Assembly: GCF_040802235.1 (NCBI RefSeq)
Contig: NC_133172.1
Location: 60,209,613-60,273,612, forward strand
Direction: 5' to 3'
From: Manis javanica
Taxonomy: Eukaryota > Chordata > Mammalia > Pholidota > Manidae
DNA: 64,000 nucleotides
In this document: in pieces, positions 57,851 through 64,000 of the stretch
Position numbering within the stretch: position 1 is the first letter of the stretch
Layout of the letters: every line of letters begins with the position of its first letter
The notes under the pieces: generated by a model
The model's database searches: none
Told to the model about the DNA's origin: nothing
The model's input: only the letters and a program-made list of their open reading frames with translations
Program-made: the position numbers and the translations under genes

Positions 57851-58134
57851 CCAGGTCTGCAGGACGCCTGCCGGCAGCTCCCCGCCCACCTTAGCCGGGA
57901 GGCTGGTAGGACGGTGACTCAGGAAGGCCTCGCGCTGAGGGCCAGGGGCCTGCTTGTTGCCCGGAGGGCGGTGTTTTTCTCACGGAAGTCTGGGCAGTTC
58001 CCTCTCGTGTGTTGTGTGTTTGGCTGGAGACAGTCACATGTCCGTTCCTGAACCAAATACTGGTCATGAGAAGGAAACTGGCCTTGTTTGTTTAACAAGA
58101 ACAGTCTGTGCGGGGATATCATCCTAAGCACACT

Positions 58135-58330
58135 TCAATACCAACTTCATCCTTTTACAGCCTGTGAAGTGAGTATGATTATTATGCCCTCTGTACAAAT
58201 GAGGAAACTCTGACCCAGAGAGGTTGGGTTACTTGGTCAAGGTTGCACAGTTTATAAATGGAAAAGCCGGGGTTCCAGCCCAAGCCGACTGACTCCCGAA
58301 TTTATATCCACACGCTACTGCCCCTCAGCA
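58135..58330 (-). repeat. MIR SINE, antisense
   Basis: The run GTGAAGTGAGTATGATTATT, TACAAATGAGGAAACTCTGA, CCAGAGAGGTTGGGTTACTT and AAGGTTGCACAGTTTATAAA is a clear reverse-complement MIR. Confidence 0.85.
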
Positions 58331-60195
58331 CCCTTGGATGAAGGTACATCCTGGGGCCAGGGGAAGAAGCGCTTCTCAGGAGGGGTGACAGCTCTGAGAA
58401 CCAAGCAGATGCTGGAATGAAGTCAGAATACCACTGGGGAGGAGAGCGGGATGGATGACACGAGGATCCCAGCAGTGGCCGCCCCACCCCTCTCCTCCCC
58501 AGGGACGTGCTGACATCAAGCGGACACCCAAACACGCAGGAACTGCTCCGTTCCCACTGCTGAGGCCCTCGGCCTCCCACCTGCCTCTCCCTTCACTACC
58601 CACTTCTCCTTCTGTGATTCCCGTTACTAAATGACTTTTGCAATGTCAGCTATAAACAGATTATAAGAAGGAAGCCCTCCGTTTAAACAGAAATTCTAAT
58701 TTTCTGAAAGGTGGCGAATAAACTCTCTAGAACTCATTAGAGATCAGCAAATCTTGTGTAAAATCATGCTTCAATTTCTTGATATAAGCAGAAAATAGCA
58801 GCTCTAACATTCTTGCCAGAACCTCTTTGTGTCGAAGGATTGATCTCAAGGCCTCATTCTCATGGCTCAGAAGATGCTGAGTGCTTCCGTCCGGGTGGGA
58901 GGACACGTCTGATGGAACAGGTCACAGGCTTGCCCAGGGGCACTGAGTGGTGCTTTCCTCCCGTACTATGACTGCAGTGGCCCAGTGCCTTCAAACAGAT
59001 GCATTTCCAGGTTCAGGATGAAATACAAATCGCCTTTACCAAGGAGAAGGAATGCCCGCGCCTGGTCCAGGACCAAGCCCCAGGCTAGGAGGACGCCTCC
59101 GTGGGTATCTGGTCCTCACTGATGTCGGAAGCTCTCCGCTCCCTTGGGCACCTCTCACCTGTGGCTCTCCAGCAACTGCCTAAACCTCAGGCCAGGGAAG
59201 GTCTCCAGTAAGCAGCTTTGGGTCACGTGTCACAGAAGCCGCCATGGCCACACAAGCAAAATGGGGACGTTTATTCAAAGGGGACGTGCGGGTCTGGTGG
59301 AGGCAGAGGCAGGCAGTGATCCAGTGAGCAGAGCTGCAGTGCACGCCACCCCAAAGCCTAGTGGCATAACATGGCCATTTGTTTAATCCCGGACTCTGTG
59401 GGCCAGGAATGTGGACAGAGCACAGCAGGAAGGACTTGTCTGTGCCCACAAGGCCCAGGGCCGCCTCTAGGAGGATGTGGAGGCTGGAGGCATTGCCCGA
59501 CGATTGGCTAGGACCTCAGCTGGGACGGGCAAAGGAGCATTTGGCACAGGGGCCTCTCCCTGTGGCCTGGGCTTCCCTAAGGATGTGCCCTGCAGACCTC
59601 CGCCCTCAGGGAGGGTGACACCCCACAGCCCCGGGCCGCACCCTGGAATTCGGCCGCCCATGCACTGAGGCCACGCCAGCCACTAGGTGCTCCCAACCTG
59701 GTGCTGGAGCATGGCAGGCATACAGACCCCGGCCCATTCCTGAGGACGCAGGACTCCTCTGACCAGGGACCCTGGCTCACAGACTCTCCTACTGCCCTGC
59801 CTTCCTTGAAACTGCACTTGCAGGGGGCAAAACTCCCCACTTCCAAAGTGTGGGCTGCCCAGAGTGACATCATTCCAAAGAGCACAGGATGAAAGGGGAA
59901 AATAACTTCAGTGGGCAAACCTAACAGACACCCCTCAGCCAGGCAACAGTGCTAAGTCCCCTTGATGGCAGGTACCCTTGATACGACAGATGAAGAGTTC
60001 ACCTCTCCTCTGAAAGTCTTCGTCCCCAAAACTCATAATCAAATTCTTATCATGAGAATAACATCAAATAAATTCTAGTAGAGGGACATTCTGTAAAATA
60101 GCCAGCCAGTGCTCCTTGGAACCACAAATGTCATCAAAATGAGGAACGTCTGAGAAGCCGGAGGGCGTTACCAAAAGCACAGGGTGCTGAGAACC
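58331..60195. other. Intergenic stretch, no gene
   Basis: Moderately GC-rich sequence without a recognised exon. Frames up to 113 codons are on both strands and overlap. Confidence 0.55.
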
Positions 60196-60199
60196 TGTA

Positions 60200-60530
60200 C
60201 AGGTGGGTTTACCTGTGCGGGGAGGGCGCTTACGAAGCCTTCGACAGGACCTGCGAGGGTGGGCTGGGCCAGCGAGTGGAAGGATGCTGGCAGAGTGGTC
60301 TCTGTGCGTGCAGGCTCTGAGCACGAGGAAGCTTGGAGCTTGGAGCAGCTCAGAGAAGACCTGTGTGGCTGGAGCCCGGAGACAGGGAGGTGCCCTGGGT
60401 AAGAGCCCACGCGCTTTTTGGGGACAGGTGGTGAAGGACCTTGTCAGGACTTTGTAAGACACACAGGGAGCCGTTGAGAGGTATTCAGGGAGAAGTGACA
60501 CATTAGGATTTGTGTCCTTTATAACCCACC
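60200..60530 (-). repeat. L2 LINE fragment, antisense
   Basis: AGGACCTTGTCAGGACTTTG, GGGAGCCGTTGAGAGGTATT and CAGGGAGAAGTGACACATTA recall the antisense L2 'ggccttgtaggcc ... gggaagccattggag ... gagtgacatgatc' series. A 193-codon minus frame overlaps and is not recognised. Confidence 0.5.
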
Positions 60531-62385
60531 CCTGTGGCCCCAGGGTGGAGAAAGCATGCGCACAGTAAACATTAGCTCTCCTGCAAGTGCCAGGAACCCC
60601 AGAGCCACTGATTTGCAGAAGGAGGGTTTGTATCTCCCCTTCCATGGGGCAGGCAGGCAGAGCCAGCTCCGAAATGTCGGGGCTCAGGCCACTTTCCTGA
60701 TTGTATGGGCCCTGATCCCACTCCCCGCTGATATGTTGGCCTCACCCTGGGGCTGGTGGCAGGAAGGGGGCCCTCCTTCCAGGCCTCACATCCAGGCTCA
60801 ACAGTATCCAAAGGAAAGACTGTCAGCACATCCGGTAACTCTTAGAAAGGAATGAGGGAACTCCACAGGTTCCTGGCAGAATCCCTCCCCGTGGTCCACC
60901 GGTGCAGAGAGATGATATGATGATATGCTTGCCCCAAACCATTTGCTGCTGGGAAAATGGGGCTTCCCTACCAGGCTGAGACCAACCCCAACCTGCCCAG
61001 AGGTGGGGGTCACTCTCCCTTGAGTTCTTGGTTACTCTTAGCAAGGAGGGATGTAGGTGCGCGATGGGTGCCAGAGCACATGCACCCCCCAGATCTGGAG
61101 AGGGTGCCAGGAGACCCCTGGCAGGCTCCCTCCGTGTCCACATAAGAGGTGATGATGCCTCAGACTAGCAGTAGACATTTAAGAGAACCAGGAGAACCAG
61201 ATGTGTATTTGGGAGGTAAATAATGGGATTTTGGGTGCCTTGGGTAGCTTGGTGGAAGAGAGAAATTCATTATATGGATTAAATATTGCACAGTTTTCCT
61301 AAATTCAGTGTCCTCGTAATCACATTCCAAACCCGTGACAGAAAACTCTTCCGCTATAAATGGGAGCCTTCAGAGAGGGGTGTCTGCATTTTCTATGAAG
61401 AACATATTGGGAATTCCATTAGAAAAAGGATCCTGCTCACCAGAGATATTTTCTGTCCCCACCAATGACTTCATGGAATGCTCCAGTCCTGAGCGCTTAG
61501 AATCAGTTCATCCCAATTTGTAATAATTTCTAAATTTAAAAAAAATTGTATTCAGTCAATTCCATGTTTAATAAAATTATACCACTTAAGACTTCAACTT
61601 GATTACATTTAAAATATGAATGTCTAGGAATAGAGTAAAACGTAATGGCTTTTATTAAACCAGCTCCAGGCAGAAGCCCAGTTCAGATCTCATGTGGTTT
61701 CCTGCTGAGTCATTCTTTTAATAAACAACTTCTGAAATGATAAAGGCTACTTTTATCAACATGTATATAACCGTCCTATCTTGATGAATGCAACGTATAG
61801 AGTATAGAGCATTATCACATATACTCTGCTCAAAAGGTAAGGTGGCCTGCCAATTTGTATTATTGCCCCACAAGGAATTCTCTAATGAAAAAGCCTTAGA
61901 CAAATCGTGGTTCCCTATTCATACGTGCTCTTATTCCAATAGGAGCTTTGTAAGTACTCTGAAATTGCTCTGAGCTGTTACTTTGATATCCTTCAGAGCC
62001 AATCATTTTTGCTATAAACCTTAAACTTCATTTGGAGGCAATTTAACCCTCAATTTATCCACAAACTTTTAAAGAAAACAGGGCAGTTTCCTAAAGCAAA
62101 TTGCTCCTGAGATGTGAGAGAGTGTCTCATAAATGCATCCTCTCTGAAACTGTTGAGGACTGAACTGGAAATTAGGACAATTCAAATTCAAACTAGATCG
62201 GGACTTTTGTTGTGTGTTGTTTTTTGTTTTTGAGTTACTTTGAGGGTTGTTTTTTTTGCCTTTTAGATTGTTAAATATTTTAATGATCAGTGATATCTAG
62301 TATTGGCAAAGGAGTGGATAGTCTCATGATAAGGTAAAGAGATACAAATTGGTACAGCCTTACTGTATATACTGACGATACTGTG
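60531..62385. other. Intergenic stretch, no gene
   Basis: GC-rich to about 61.15 kb, then AT-rich and repeat-poor to about 62.3 kb. No exon was recognised. Confidence 0.55.
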
Positions 62386-62389
62386 GCAG

Positions 62390-62765
62390 CAGCTACTAAA
62401 ATGTTTGGAACACAGCAACTTCATTTCTAGATATTAGGCCAGAGAAAAGTTACCCTCATACAAAGAGACTAGGACAAAGATGTTCCTGGAAGCATTGGTT
62501 GCAGTAAGAGAAAATACAAACAACCTCAAACCCATCAACATTTAAATAAACAATAGCATGCTTGCATTCAGAAAGAATGAGCTAGAACAATTAATATGGA
62601 CGATTATCATCCAGACATGTTACTGAAGAAAATGTGGGATAAGAAAAGTATCAAGTTGGAACTTATGTTAGACAACACCCTAAACCAGTGTTCTGTGTGG
62701 TGTATGTATATTTAGGTAGATGTTTGGAAAAGGGCCTGAACTATAGACTCTACTACGTGGTCAGT
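62390..62765 (+). mobile_element. Old L1 LINE 3' end, sense
   Basis: The run AACACAGCAACTTCATTTCT, GAAAAGTTACCCTCATACAA, GATGTTCCTGGAAGCATTGG and AACCCATCAACATTTAAATA matches the layout of an ancient L1 end. It is truncated and strongly diverged. Confidence 0.75.
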
Positions 62766-62989
62766 AGTTGAAGGAATAGGTGTTGGACTAATGCACATTG
62801 CTCATATTTCTTCCCACTTGGCATCTGCCTTTGGAATTTTGTTTTAAACAATACAACTTGCCTTCAAAATCTGTGAGTGATTTTCCTAAGACAGGTGAAT
62901 GCCCCCGAATGTCGCAGATGAGGTTCTGCTCTTTGCTGCCCAGCGTGGCACCTCTCCTCGCCTGGTCTGGGTCTCGCTGCCATGTGGCC

Positions 62990-63575
62990 GGGGGGGCTCT
63001 TCAGTAAAATCCTGCCTCTTGGTGTGTGTGTTCATAGAACCTTCGTCTTCCAACCTGCCCTCTCCCTTTCCCTTATTCTTTTCTCAGATGGACCACCCCT
63101 CCCCCAGAGAAGCCTCCCATACCAACCGCAGATTGGGCACAGCCCCCTGTGACGTGTGCCCTGAGAGCGCCACGTACTTCCTGCTTTGTGCTCAGCATAA
63201 CTCTGATTATACAACCATCGTGTAGTTAATTATGTTAAGCTAAGAAATATTCCTAACCTGCAGGAAATAATGTAAGCAGACCTTGTGTCCAGACCACCTA
63301 GACTTTCACGTTTCATATTCAGTATCTGTCTCTCCTAGACCCCAAGAGTTATATAACCTCTTGTGCTTCTGTTTATTAATGTTAAAAATGGGGCTCATAC
63401 TATTATGCCGTCAGTTGTTGTGAGGATTAAGTATCTTAATAGTTGTAAATCATTTAGAACAGTGCCTGGCATGTTGTATGGTAAGAACCCAACAAATGGG
63501 AGCTACTGTAACTAGTTGTTACCACTGGACTCTAAGCTACGTAAGGGCAGGAACCCCATCTGTCTTGTTCACTGG
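62990..63575 (+). repeat. L2 LINE pieces around the MIR, sense
   Basis: CCAGAGAAGCCTCCCATACC (about 63102) and TTCCTGCTTTGTGCTCAGCA before the MIR, and GGACTCTAAGCTACGTAAGG GC AGG near 63528 after it, fit the L2 3' end order. The MIR appears inserted in, or next to, an older L2. Confidence 0.5.
63340..63515 (+). repeat. MIR SINE, sense
   Basis: AGTTATATAACCTCTTGTGC, AATGTTAAAAATGGGGCTCA, TGTTGTGAGGATTAAGTATC and AGAACAGTGCCTGGCATGTT form a well-preserved MIR. Confidence 0.9.
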
Positions 63576-64000
63576 GGTGAATTGTAAACTGTGGCCCCAG
63601 CTCCTCTCACCCTGCTACATGTGTCCCTTTGCAGTGTGATTTTTCCCACTCCCGCCATCCGGAAATGGAGTCCGAGTTCCCCTGCCCTTGAATCTGGGCA
63701 GACCTCGTGACTTGCTCTGACCAATAAATGCTGCAGAAGCGATAGTCCGCAGTCTCTGAGGCCAGGCTGTAAGCGACCTGGTGGTTGCCGTGGTCATTCT
63801 CTTGGAACGCTGCCCTCTCAGGGAGCTGGTCTCACCTACCCTCTGCCTGGAGGAGAACTGAGACACCAGCCACCTCCTCTGTGAGCGCAGCTGTTCTAGG
63901 ACTTCCCACCAGCTGGCCCTGTGCCTGAATGTAGCACATGCCTCAGGTGAGACTGCAGAATTACTAGGCAACCCAGAGATGCATGCAATAAAACATCATT
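63576..64000 (+). mobile_element. ERVL-MaLR-like LTR, running off the window
   Basis: GTGATTTTTCCCACTCCCGC, CCTTGAATCTGGGCAGACCT, GTGACTTGCTCTGACCAATA and TCTCTTGGAACGCTGCCCTC are the blocks of an MLT1-like LTR. The 3' end is outside or degraded. The 118-codon minus frame here is its shadow. Confidence 0.65.

Noticed and set aside
60064-60645. 193-codon minus frame
   Set aside because: Overlaps L2-like sequence and has no recognised domain.
63615-63971. 118-codon minus frame at the window end
   Set aside because: It lies antisense within an MLT1-like LTR.
43816-64000. First exon of MLYCD, the next gene by human synteny
   Set aside because: No sequence resembling MLYCD was recognised; the human gap is larger than the remaining window.

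Overview
The window is mammalian nuclear DNA. It has split exons with GT-AG borders, CpG-island promoters and many old interspersed repeats (L1, L2, MIR, ERVL-MaLR-like LTRs). No Alu, B1/B2 or other young SINE was noticed in 64 kb, which argues against primates and rodents. A non-primate, non-rodent placental, probably laurasiatherian, is the best guess. I cannot name the species from sequence alone.

Two protein genes can be read, both on the + strand, in the order CDH13 then HSBP1, which matches human 16q23.3. Bases 1-7011 are the end of a CDH13 intron. The last four CDH13 (T-cadherin) exons are at 7012-7154, 23176-23409, 25749-25967 and 31954 onward. They encode the end of cadherin repeat 4, repeat 5 and the GPI-anchor signal. 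The last exon supplies only the final residues and the stop, followed by a 3' UTR that ends near 33.46 kb or, less certainly, near 37.04 kb. The introns are filled with MIR, L2 and L1 fragments and hold two GC-rich, CpG-dense blocks (about 4.1-4.44 kb and 15.35-15.63 kb).

A CpG island at about 39.59-40.24 kb is the promoter of HSBP1 (heat shock factor binding protein 1). Its 76-residue coiled-coil protein is encoded by three exons (39922-39966, 40464-40530, 41106-41226), and a fourth exon (42250 to about 43.82 kb) is all 3' UTR. The second HSBP1 intron begins with ATATCCTT and ends with AC, with a TCTTTAAC branch site just upstream, so it reads as a U12-type AT-AC intron.

From about 43.8 kb to the end no protein gene can be supported. 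By human synteny the next gene should be MLYCD, which is not reached. This intergenic part holds two related ERV LTRs (one with a perfect palindrome over its TATA box), another old LTR, ERVL-MaLR-like LTRs, L2/MIR/L1 remnants, a (TG)n microsatellite, a local diverged repeat pair (48.5 and 49.55 kb), and a strong CpG island at about 57.2-57.85 kb with no known gene.

No CRISPR array, tRNA, rRNA or snRNA gene was recognised. Repeat boundaries are by eye and approximate. Family names come from remembered consensus features, not from a search.
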